From Ettlia oleoabundans (lineage: Eukaryota > Chlorophyta > Chlorophyceae > Chlamydomonadales), in NCBI GenBank assembly GCA_019693395.1, contig JAAMXP010002598.1, positions 712 through 46,067 of the forward strand: a stretch of 45,356 bases of DNA, given 5' to 3'. The notes beneath the pieces were generated by a model that was given only the letters and a program-made list of their open reading frames with translations, did no database searches and was not told the origin of the DNA. The position numbers were made by a program, and so were the translations under genes. This document shows positions 31,377 to 41,201 of this stretch, piece by piece (positions within the stretch are counted from its first letter, which is position 1; every line of letters starts with the position of its first letter).

Positions 31377-32592
31377 TAAACCGCTGAACATCTATGTGTT
31401 TGAGTGCATTCACCGCCTCAGCTGTACTGGACCCGGCCTTTCATGCCTGCCACACACTACCACATGTAACTTGTGCCAAACTGCCAGAGTGGTCAACGTG
31501 GTAGGTAGTGAAACGGCGGCGGTTGGGAAAGTGGATAGACCTGGCGTGATCACCAAGGGTTGGCTGCGCTGCTGCTCATGCTGATCACGATTATTGTAAT
31601 TACTCTATTGAGTACATCACTTGCATAAAGAATTGGTGTTCTGCCAAACCTCAAAGTTAGTATGTTCAGGCTGCCGGTGGTTCATGAATGCTGCTCTCGA
31701 TGAGCTGTGACGCGTGATGGGTCTCTCTAACCGTATGCCTTTGCGATTGAATGTCGTCAATCCGGACCGTCCGGTGCAGTGGGCATTTCTGGGGGCAGGC
31801 TCCACCTGGCAGGCGGCAGCAGCAGCAAGGCGCTGGCAGGGCCAGGGTGGCGTCCGCCGGCCACTGCATGCTTCAGACGCATGCTTTACCTGTCAATACC
31901 CAAAACCGCGCACGGAAATTTCCACGACAAGAAAGGGTGGCACAAACTGGTTGACAACAAGTCTTGGGTGTGTGTGTGTGTGTGTGCGCGCGCGTGCTCT
32001 GAGCAGTGAGCGCGGGGCAGGGGCCCACTGTAGCACGGGTTAGATTTAGCGTGACGCGAACAGCAGTGATGGTGAGGTCAACCTAGATGTGTGTTTACAC
32101 CTGCTGCAGCCCATCCCAATTGGGAGTTCCCAAAAAAGCACGTATTGGATTTAATGGGTCTGAGCGCAATGAAATGCAAAGGGTGAGCCCGGCAAAATGC
32201 TCGCCCAATAGCAACGAACAAGCATGGCCAAAAGCACTGCAAGTTTGGCAGAGGGACTATGAGGGGAACTAAGAGCAACAGGATGATGATACATGAGTGT
32301 GGGATGGTCAAAAAGAAGGGGACAAAAAGATTGCTGGCCTTCTGGACGCGAGCTGAGGGCGCAAAAGTGCACAGCTTGGCAATGCGTGCACACGAAGCCC
32401 GGCAAAATACGGAATGCAAAGAACAGGTCCGCAACAGGTTGTGTTTTATGTGAAGGAATGTGCTGTATAATGCTCTACAGAAATAGCATGATCGGAGGAG
32501 GAGAAACATCATTCCTGCCAACCTCGTAATGTTCTAGCACTGTGTGTTGATTAGATGAAATGAAATGGGGCCACATTGACTTTCAAATCTGC
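31377..32592. other. Convergent intergenic region
   Basis: About 1.2 kb between the ankyrin gene and the stop of the VTT gene. No gene was recognised on either strand. It contains a TG/CG simple repeat at 31968-31996. Confidence 0.5.
31968..31996. repeat. (GT)n(CG)n dinucleotide tract
   Basis: About nine GT units run into GCGCGCGCG. It is intergenic. Confidence 0.95.
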
Positions 32593-34067
32593 TCACTCCT
32601 TGTACCGTGACTCTGCCAGCTCCTTGTCACCTGCCGCGCCCAGCCATTCCTCGAGCCCTTTGCTTACCACATCCTGACCTACTGCTGAACTGTGGCTCAG
32701 ATCCCCACCAATCTCACTGCCATGCTTTTGGTCCGCCCCATCGCTGCTGTGGGCTCCAGCGTTTTGGTCGTCGGCGCCTGCCAGCCGCTGCCGCACTGCG
32801 CCCACGCCAAAGTAGAGCAACGTGCCCATGCCCAGCAGCGCAGCCCCTGTGCCCAGCTCTCGCGTGTACTGCCCCGCCCTGTCACCCAGATCAGCCAGAA
32901 GCAGACCCGGGTTTACGCCGCGCACCAGCAAAGAACGCGAGGCGCCGCCCAGCGAGGCGTAAAACACAGCCCAGAAGGCCATGCCTGCCGCTGTGCCGGC
33001 CAGGTAAGGGGCCAGTGGCAGGGGGCTCAAGCCCAGCATATAGTTGGACACGCTGCAGACAAGTGGGAGGCAGGGTGTATGGTGCAATTGAACAACACTG
33101 GGCATTGCGATGAGGGTATAGGAAGACCAAGCCTACAACAATAGCAACCTGCGGGCCAACCAGCAGACAGTGGCTGCTTGAGTTATATAGGTCACACAGG
33201 CGAGAACCCCGGCAGCACATATTCCACGAGCCATGACCCACAGGCGGAAGTATCTGTCAGTGCTGCAGCAACAGCCAGCAATCGCATTCGCACAACATAC
33301 TGAACGCAATGCAGAACTCACGAGAAGGGCACCACCGGCGTCATGCGTAGCAGCAGCACTGCGCCTGCCTGCTGCCAAAAGCTGCCGCGCTCAATCACTG
33401 CCTGCACCTCGGTCAGCTTGCGCTGCACTGGGCCTGCGCCATCCTGCGCGCCATTTTCTGCCCCTCCCCCCGAATCGGAGAGCTCACGGCTGATGATTTG
33501 CTCCGCGAGCGGGCGCCCCACACCGCGGGCAATCAGGAAGGCAATCAGAGCCGCCAGCGTGGTGCCCGACAGCATGCAAAGCGCGCCTTTTTGCGTCCCA
33601 AAAAGCAGACCACTGGCTAGCGAGAACGGCTGCAGCATGGCGAGGCCACGGCATTAAAGGGGTGAAGAGTGACGGAATGCTCTTCGCTAAATGGCGTTGT
33701 ATTGCAAGCTAACAAGGCACACCACGAGGTACCCAGTCGAGGAAAATCACGCAAATGAACCAGGGCACTGCTGCCAGTCAGAGGGGGATGCCGCAATGTA
33801 GCTTGCCTGAGTGGGGAAGAGCGGTATGCACTCGAAGATCGCGACCATGGTGACGAACACGCCAGGACCGAGGGGTCCTAATGCCTCTATGGAGGTCACA
33901 ACAAACTCCAGCAGCCCAGGATCAACACCTTCTCCACTGCCCCCACTGCTGGCTTGCGCGGCACCCGCTGGCAACAGCGCCGCTGCTGCCGCTGTTGCCG
34001 CCACCCAAGCGGCAGCCCGCCTATCCCATGCAAAGTCGCGACCTGCGGCATCAATCAGATCATGCAT
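32593..34067 (-). CDS. VTT-domain (SNARE-associated/TVP38-TMEM64) membrane protein, plastid-type
   Basis: Three exons join in phase to 342 aa: 34067-33807, 33629-33322, 33052-32593. The VTT core reads FECIPLFPTQPFSLASGLLFG, GTTLAALIAFLIARGVGR, MTPVVPFSVSNYMLGLSPLP and LAPYLAGTAAGMAFWAVFYA, the DedA/TVP38-like pattern of re-entrant and transmembrane helices. These proteins are linked to lipid scrambling and membrane biogenesis. The N-terminus has a basic part, then AATAAAAALLPAGAAQASSG with an AxA-type cleavage site, which suits a plastid (even thylakoid) targeting sequence. The C-terminal ~60 residues are polar and probably disordered. The first intron uses a GC donor at 33806. The start ATG at 34067 follows a TTG-initiated open stretch; an upstream exon cannot be excluded. 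Confidence 0.85.
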
Positions 34068-34233
34068 GATTGTCAAAAATGCGTGACCACGACAGATGAC
34101 AGATGAAAGAAGCGCGGCAGGTTCTGCTGACCAGCCGCCCCGTCAGACGGACGACGCCACTGGCCCGCCATCCATGCAAGTTGGGCCGGCCGCGGCACCT
34201 GACGTGCTGGGACCATCTTCAGCTAGATTCTTT

Positions 34234-34579
34234 TTAGGCCGCTGCGAGCCCTGAGCTGTGGCGGCGGTCCAGCAACCACGTTGCAGTGGCCGGGTCTGGC
34301 AGTTGGCCACCGCTCGGCGCAGTCTCCTGTTGGAACAAAGGCAGCGAAGGGGCACCACCGCTGACTGCGAGCAGCTGCTGGCAAGGCACTCCATACCGGC
34401 GGAGTTTCTGGACCAAGCTTGTCTATGAGTTGCGGGCTCAGGAACCTTTGAGCGCCCGTTCTCGCGATATTGGGCCTGTAACGGTATTGAGGAATCAAGT
34501 GGCTGGCGTTTAAAACCTCCGCCGGAAGCTCTGCTGCAGCCTGCTGCTGCGGCCGTGCTGCACTCCCATGTCGGGGCAT
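34234..34579 (-). CDS. Unknown small protein with one frameshift
   Basis: I do not recognise it. From ATG 34579 the frame gives AELPAEVLNASHLIPQYRYR and continues to FLSPQLIDKL. After a GG at 34413-34414 the sensible sequence moves to another frame, LVQKLRRYGVPCQQLLAV, then SGGAPSLPLFQQETA, to a stop at 34234. One extra G would account for the change. An alternative 3' frame ends at 34143 (KKNLAEDGPSTSG). The frame is open upstream to 34774 but without an ATG. It is divergent from the SWC5 gene, with 280 bp between starts. Evidence is protein-like composition only. Confidence 0.35.
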
Positions 34580-34859
34580 GGATCGGCTCAATATTTGGAA
34601 AACACGCGTTGTGAATGCAGAACAAACAGGGCCATCTTGAGCCGCCCAAAGCACGCGAAGCTCGACCTCTTCAGGCTTCAGGACTAGGAACCATTGTGCC
34701 CGTGCTCCCTTTTTGGCAACCTGAGATTGAAAAGCAGAGTCCCGGTATCTCCGGCTCACCCAAGCATCCCACACCTCAACTCCTGCGCCCCCACCCAGCA
34801 GAGGCGGCGACCATCACCACCCTACCTCCAGGGCTCCATTCCTCGCTGCACCAGCAGCC

Positions 34860-36325
34860 ATGAGCAACCTGCTCAACGCCAACCTTCCCAGCGAGGACGA
34901 AGAGGACCAGGATTATGTGCCGGATGAGGTGGACGAGGAGGAGCGACAGGCACTAAAGCAGGGCAAGAAGCCAAAGCGGTTGCGTGGCATAGCGGCGGGG
35001 GTAGGCGGAGGCGCCGACAATGGCGGCGATGATGTGGCAGGGAACGCAGTTGGGGTGTTGGATGATGAGGATGAGCAGCTACCCGATAGCAAGCAGGAGG
35101 CAAAAAAGGCAAAGGTGGATGCGCTGTGGAGCCAGCTCAACAACGTGCAGTCGGCGGCCAAGCCATCAGGCGGGGGCAGCGGTTTGCTGGCCAACCTCTG
35201 CAAGCCGGCGAGCGGCAAGGGAAAATCAAAACCTGACGAGGTAGAAGCCGGCTGAAGCGTGCTTCATGCCTGCATTCGCATCAGCCTTCACTATCGACTT
35301 TCTGGTCTTGCTGATGTATCCATCGTTCCTCACAAGTGGTGCCGCCCCACGCGTTGATAGCATGGGTGTAGGCAGTGGCTTGTCGGCTCCATATCACTTG
35401 ATTCACGCTACATCATAAAAATCAACACTGCTGAAGTATACTTGCAGACATGGATGCGACAGCTGGGCCTGGCATCATCCAAGCCCAAATCTGCCGCAGC
35501 AGGAGTGGAGCAGAAACACTCAGTAGCGGCTGCAGCGCTTGCAGCAGCCAAGGCGGCGGCTTCGGTGGCGGGTGCCAGCCGATTGGGCACGGTCACTGTG
35601 ACTGAGCAGCGGCAGTTTGCGGGTCAGACCATCACCGTAAACAAGGAGGTGGCCAAGGATAGCAAAGAAGCGCAGCAAGCGGCAGAAGCCGCAGTGGCGA
35701 CAGCAGCCGAGCGCAACAAGGCTGGGCTGGATGTGGTGTTGGCCTCGCTGCAGCAGGCCAAGAAGGTGGGCTTACAGCGCTTGCTGGGCCCACTACAGTA
35801 GAAACTGGGCTACTTTTGGCGCCGACAGATTTGCCTTCTTGGGCACGTGTCAGCCCTGCTGCCATCCTCCCACTCACACCCCTCCCAGTCCTGCCTTCAG
35901 GTCACCGTGTTGGACAAGTCGCGTGCTGACTGGAAGGACTACAAACAGACGGATGACAGCGTGGAGGAGGAGCTGGAGATGCATAAGCGAAGTGGGGACC
36001 AGGTAGCAGGGGGCAGGCACATTGTAAAGCAACCATCTGGAGGCGGAAAGGCAGCCACCTGAGGGGCGCTGGGGGGACCCAGCGTCCAGCTGTATGCTTG
36101 GCTGGCTCTGCAGCAACAACATTGCATCACCGCCGCTCTGCAGCCTTATTCCCCAACCCCTCATGCACTTGCCCCATGAGTTGTTTGCGCTGTTCTCGGC
36201 CTGCGTCCTGCTGAATGCAGTATCTCGAGAAGAAGGCCTTCCTACAGCAGGCGGAGGTGCGGGAATATGAGAAGGAGCGGGATCGCCGCCTGGCCTCAGA
36301 TGTGCGCAACCGGGGCCGACTGTAG
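34860..36325 (+). CDS. SWC5: SWC5/CFDP1 BCNT-domain chromatin protein
   Basis: Four exons join in phase to 301 aa: 34860-35240, 35448-35765, 35901-36002, 36221-36325. The acidic N-terminus (SEDEEDQDYVPDEVDEEE) and basic patch (KQGKKPKRLRG) are followed by a linker. The C-terminal BCNT domain is clear: VLDKSRADWKDYKQTDDSVE, EELEMHKRSGDQ, YLEKKAFLQQAEVREYEKER and the terminal DRRLASDVRNRGRL. SWC5 is a subunit of the SWR1 remodeller that exchanges H2A for H2A.Z; the acidic N-terminal motif (DEDYVP type) binds H2A-H2B. An Ala-rich stretch (AAALAAAKAAASVAG) sits before the BCNT domain. All introns are GT-AG. Confidence 0.9.
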
Positions 36326-36583
36326 CACCCGCTCGAGGCAATGCTGGCGACTGGTCTGCTGTCTCACGGCAGAAGCCTGGCGCTGTTCCCAGATTTTGTG
36401 TCAACTTCACTTGATGTCTTGCAAAGTCTGCATTACATTTGCAAACTTGAAGGGCATATCACCCACTACGCTATCTCCTGGAATGGAGATGGTGCTGTTT
36501 CCACCATTTTTGAAGCATTCAATACAAGGGCACCTTGCTTTCACGGGGTTGGGAGTGGCTTGGAACCCTGTGCTCAAGTTGCA

Positions 36584-37540
36584 TTAGAAGAAGGGCAGCA
36601 GCGAGCCTGTGTCTGGCCGCGTGGGCAGCGCCGCCTCCGCTGCATCCAGCGCATCGAGCACCGCCCGCCCAACCTCGCCACTCAAGCGTGCACGTTGCCC
36701 ATTCTGCTGGTAGAACTGGCCCAGCTGCTGGACTGCGGCGGTAAGCTTGCGGTATGACTCCTCACCCTCCACCAGCGGGTTGCCCTTCCAGCGCGTCAGA
36801 AACTCGCGCACCAGGGTCTTGGCGGGGTCGGCGGCACGCCGCACCTGCACTCAAAGCCAGGGTGAGTGGTGGGAAGAGGGAGATTCTTCCAGCAGGAGTG
36901 GCACCCAAACCTGCAACCAGAGGCATCTTTTATCTACAAAGGCACGCTTTTGACCGAGTAAACAAGATACGCTTTTGACCGAAATGCCCCCCCAGTCCGT
37001 GGAACACCCCACCTGTCGCTCCTCGGCATCACTGAGGTCTGTGCTGATGGCCTCCCGCAGCGCGTTGACCAGCTTCTGCGCTGTCTCCTCATAAGCTGGT
37101 ACGACAAGGGCAGGTGGGAAGGCGTGCTGTTAGGCAGTAAGGGCAGGCATTATGCAGCTCAGGATGGCAGGCAGGCAAGCAGGCGGTAAGGCGTCAAATT
37201 GAACTTGCGGCCGGCCATACGTACCCATGGCTGGGGTACCAAATTCCTCAGCTGAGAAATTTACAGCAGCCTTAGCTGCCATGATCTCACCTTTTGGGAC
37301 AATTCCTTCAGCGCTAGCTTGCTGCTGAAAGCAGGCCAAGCCGCCAAGCATTGTCGCTGCCGCAAGCAGTTGCCGCCGCCCCACATCCCGGCTGCTGTTG
37401 CTGCTGCTATTTCGTTGCGCCGATTCAAGTCCCTGATGGCAACATCTTTGTGCTGTTGCGGCTGCCGCCAGCCGTGTACAAGTACTGGGTTTGCTGCTGG
37501 CTGTGCGGACAAATTGACGAGTGGATACGGCCGCTGACAT
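36584..37540 (-). CDS. PSB27-like thylakoid lumen protein
   Basis: Three exons join in phase to 219 aa: 37540-37225, 37095-37013, 36844-36584. The N-terminal ~80 residues are a bipartite targeting sequence: Ser/Arg/Ala-rich stroma signal, then GRRQLLAAATMLGG and an ASA cleavage site before EGIVPKGEI. The twin Arg suggests the Tat route into the lumen. The mature part is a four-helix PSB27-type domain: YEETAQKLVNALREAI, TLVREFLTRWKGNP, SYRKLTAAVQQLGQFYQQNG and the final AVLDALDAAEAALPTR. PSB27 helps assemble and repair the Mn cluster side of photosystem II. Whether it is the H1 or H2 type cannot be settled here. Only 131 bp separate its ATG from that of the divergent plastid protein gene. Confidence 0.8.
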
Positions 37541-37671
37541 TCTCGTCTGATGTTCAAGGATACAGAGAATGAGCGGAAAATGGGTTCATGATTTCAACCC
37601 CCTGAAACGTAGTGCACAGCATTCGTGCTGTTAGCAGTCCTCGCTACAGCCAGGAATCGCTAGAAGTTTAG

Positions 37672-39083
37672 ATGGACATTGTTTGTAACCATAGTATGGC
37701 CTCGCAAGTAGCCGCCGCACACCCAGCGGCTAACTGCAGCCCTGTGGCCTCCTCAGGCCGCCTTGGCTTTTTTACACCTATATCCAGGCGACCGCAGCAT
37801 AGTGTCAGAAGGAGGCCTGCATTCGAGCTGCCGGCAGCCTCAATCAGCACGATAGTAACCGGCCCTACTGCTGAGGGCGCCAACACTGGTGCCGCTGTTG
37901 CTGACGTGTGGGCCAGCTTTGCAGACAATGTTTCTGGGGAATGGGAGGGTGCCACTGCATCCTTTCAACCCGATGGCAGTGCCATCCCCCTGCCTGACTA
38001 CTATGTCCCAGAGGCAAGCTGCGACTTTTGAGGCGGAGGAGCAGTGGTGCGGCCGCAGTTCGGACTGGAGCCTATAGGTGGTGGGGTTGGCAGCGCGCAA
38101 ATCATGCTGCTGACTTCCACCTTGCTCTTCTCTGCAGGCCTACCGTGACTGGGGTGTGGAGCTGTTTGATTGGCAGAGTCAGTCCAGCATGCTGGCTGGC
38201 GCAGAGGGGCTAAGTGCCACAAGCCGTCGAATGATGCCCACCGTTGGTAGGCTTCCTGGCTGGCAGCAGCGCCTTTTTAGTCCTGCTACATCAAGTTGTT
38301 TGGCTGTGGTCTGTGTATATATTTTCCTCGTGCTTTGCAGTGTGTTCTCCAAGTGCTCACTTCCTATAGTGGCAACAACGGGGTCTCCACTCACCCTGAC
38401 ATGCTGGTTGACCATCCTGGTGTGCAGGCTGCGAGGCAGATGCCATTGCCTTCACACAGGAAGCCTGCCAGTTGCTCGGGCCGGGGTCAGGCATGGCCAC
38501 AGTGGCAGCAGATGGCAGCTATAGCCATGGGCCACATGATATTTCTGGCGCTGATTGCTTCAAGGTGGCCTTTGAGCAGTGCCTGGTGCTGCAGCCACGC
38601 CAACGCCGCCTCAGGGTGCTGCACACCCTGCGCCGCACCACCAGCCATGGGCGATGGGTGCTGGACAACGTTGAGCTGCACCATGAACGGTATGAATCAC
38701 CCTACCGTGGCAAGGTTGAGCTGTTGGGGTGTGGCGGAGGCATGAGGGGCTTTGCAGCCGACCCACGACTGGGGGTGGAGGCATTGCATGGCAGCTGGGC
38801 AGCCAGTGGGGTACGCTACACTGTGGACGCCAGCGACGGGCAGTGCAGCTGCGAGGCTGTTAATAACGAGAGCTGGTCGCTTGAAGGCCTGCAGACAGCA
38901 AGCCTGCTGCTGCACCCACTCCAGGCGTGGAGCATGTGTAGCATCCAGGGTGAGGACGTGAGCATGGCGGCGGGCGTGCTGCTGGATGAGGAAGGCAGCA
39001 GCATGGCGCTGGCCACCCGCCAACTGGTGGCTGGACGCCTTGTGCTGGCAGAATTGCTGACTCTTTCTCGCACAAGTGGCTGA
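37672..39083 (+). CDS. Plastid lipocalin-like protein (DUF3598-like)
   Basis: Three exons join in phase to 368 aa: 37672-38013, 38138-38246, 38428-39083. The first ~65 residues look like a plastid transit peptide (Ser/Arg/Pro-rich, RRPQHSVRRRPAFEL). The conserved part begins VWASFADNVSGEWEGATASF and LPDYYVPEAYRDWGVELFDW. It is followed by a long beta-rich region with LRVLHTLRRTTSHGRWVLDN and VELHHERYESPYRG. This pattern fits the uncharacterised, plant and algal calycin/lipocalin-like family described as DUF3598; the name is from memory and not from a search. The first intron uses a GC donor (38014). An in-frame ATG at 37696 could be the true start. It is divergent from the PSB27-like gene. 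Confidence 0.6.
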
Positions 39084-39402
39084 ATGTGATTGAGCTTGAT
39101 GACACGTCGCTGTTGCACCTGATTGCGCAACAACCTCATTTGCCTCATAGCAATCCCTGGCGCTCTTGTAGTCTGCTGTCATTGCGGACCCTGTTGTTGC
39201 TTGTCAGTTGCAAATCTTGGCCATGTAGATCTATTTTCATCTATCGCAGCCAAACCTGAGTGCTACACCAAAGTTATGGCTCAAACATATTACGTTAGAC
39301 TGATTTGTGTAAGAGTCCTGAGGGGTAAACTGTCACAAGGCAGTAGTATGGTATTTCTTGGACGACAGACAAGGGGCCATCCATTTTGTTATAGGAATCC
39401 AT
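39084..39402. other. Convergent 3' intergenic region
   Basis: This is 319 bp between two stop codons on opposite strands. It should carry both 3' UTRs. Nothing else was recognised. Confidence 0.4.
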
Positions 39403-40857
39403 TCAGGCTGCCAGCACCATCAATGCCTGATAAGCCACATGCACCTGCTTGAATCGCTGCTCGGCGGCAGCGACTTCACCGCCACAATGCATGTCAGGAT
39501 GCTCTGCCTTGGCCCTGGTCAGGTAGGCTCTGCGAAGCGCAGTCAGGGAGCACGAATCCAGCCAATCTTGCCCCAGGCCAAGCACACGCATGTGGCTCTG
39601 CACAGAGTTGCTGACACCCCGCATGCTGCTGTGATGGCCATTGTGGCAACTGCTCTGATCGCGGTGCACACGCTCCCAAGCACTGCGCCAATCAAACGTG
39701 CCTCCAGACCAGCCGCCGCCTCTCCAGCCGCTGGCCTTGCTCTTTGTACTCCCCCCTGGCGGCTGATACCAGCACCCCTCAAAACCCTGATATCCCCAAC
39801 CGGTGCCACCGCTGCTGCTTCCTTTGATGCTGCCAGGTTCCTCGCCATGGTCCCAACCACAGCTGGCACGCTCCCATTGCTGCCCAGTGCTGGTGCCAGC
39901 GCTGCCAAAGCTATTGCATGTTTGATGGCTGCCTGAGGAGCTGCTGCTTCCAGACTTCGCGCTTTCCCTGTGTGAAGCACGACCACTTGCCACACCACTG
40001 GTGTCGCTGGCACATTGCTCCTGCCACCGCTTCCATGCCCGGCTGAACTTCTTCTCTTCTCGGCTGCTTCTGGGCTGGCCAAAAAATGCACGGAAGGCTA
40101 AGAATTCTTCGTTGCTGTTACCAGCCCAACAATCATAACGAGTGTTGTTGATGATACTGCGGGGTTTCAAATGGGCCTGGCGGCAAGCATGCCGGCGAGA
40201 TGCCTGCAACGGGAAGGTGGGCCAGAACTAGGCTTAATGATCTACATCTTTCATGTGAAAATTTGTAAGCTCTTGGGCAGCATGGGCATCCCACATACGA
40301 TCTGCATGGCAACGAGGCCACGAGGGAGGATTAGCCAGCACGTTGCTTTGTTTCTTGGCATGTGCATACTCTACCCGAACCCTGTCGAAAACGGCCGACC
40401 GATTTTTCAGCACATCCTACCTGCGCGGCGGGATTCAGGTGCAACTGCCAGCCTAACGTAGCATCTGACAGCCGTTCACGAATTTCACGGTTCAGTTGAC
40501 GGCGCTGTTTGCGACGCTCACGCTGCGGATGGAAAGGATTGACACCACCATCCAGGGATTGAGTATGTACACCAGGCAGGGAAGGTATGAGGCATGTGAC
40601 GAGTGCGAGTAGCGTGCAATAAGGTACGCCACTGTTGCGCCAGATCCCACAGCCTAGAGGAAACCCATTGTATAGATACACGAATCCCGACAAAACAACA
40701 TCAAGCAGGCAGGGCTACCCACCTTGGCAGCCACCACCTCGTCGGCAACCAGGCTATGCACGCCCCGGCTGGCTTGCCAGAAACCACTGGTGTGTTGCCC
40801 ACAGGCCGTCAATAGCGGGATTAAGCATTTGCGCGCCGCACTGTCCACATGGTGCAT
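39403..40857 (-). CDS. C-terminal J-domain (DnaJ-like) protein with one frameshift
   Basis: Exons: 40857-40723, 40522-40246, 40203-39403. The C-terminal J domain is LGLGQDWLDSCSLTALRRAY, then LTRAKAEHPDMHCGGE with the HPD motif that activates HSP70, then EQRFKQVHVAYQALMVL. The middle is Ser/Gly/Trp-rich. The N-terminus is basic and may target mitochondria. Inside exon 2 the frame breaks: LGWQLHLNPAAQ ends at 40421, and NRSAVFDRVRVEYAHAKKQ continues in another frame. One extra base near 40416-40417 (GTAGGATG) explains it; reading it as an intron would need a 4-38 nt intron out of phase. The third exon joins in phase. The J domain at the C-terminus marks a class C (type III) J protein. Confidence 0.65.
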
Positions 40858-41201
40858 TGAGGCCTTGAGCAGGCCTGGCAGCACCGGCACCGCGGTTGGG
40901 CAATTGGCAGGCGTCCGAGATTTGCCCGACGGGAACCTGCTAAGCTAGAATATATCCGAGAGATCTTTAAAGGGTCTTACCTTCCTCCAAAATTGCTAGC
41001 AGTACAAACGCCGTGCTGTCCAAGTATGCATAAGGCTGGTAGGATCGCACCGTCATTCTGGTCAAGTTACCCTCACATTCATTTGTCTGGCTCGTGTTTC
41101 CAGGCTCCCGTGCTGAACGGCGTAGGTTCGGGATGGGCCAACGCGCCTGAGGGTGCCCGTTGGCGCAGTAGCGGCCGTGAAACCTTGAAAGCTGGATCGC
41201 A
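40858..41201. promoter_or_regulatory. Divergent promoter, J protein and LMBR1-like gene
   Basis: This is 344 bp between two start codons on opposite strands. No named element was recognised. Confidence 0.4.
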
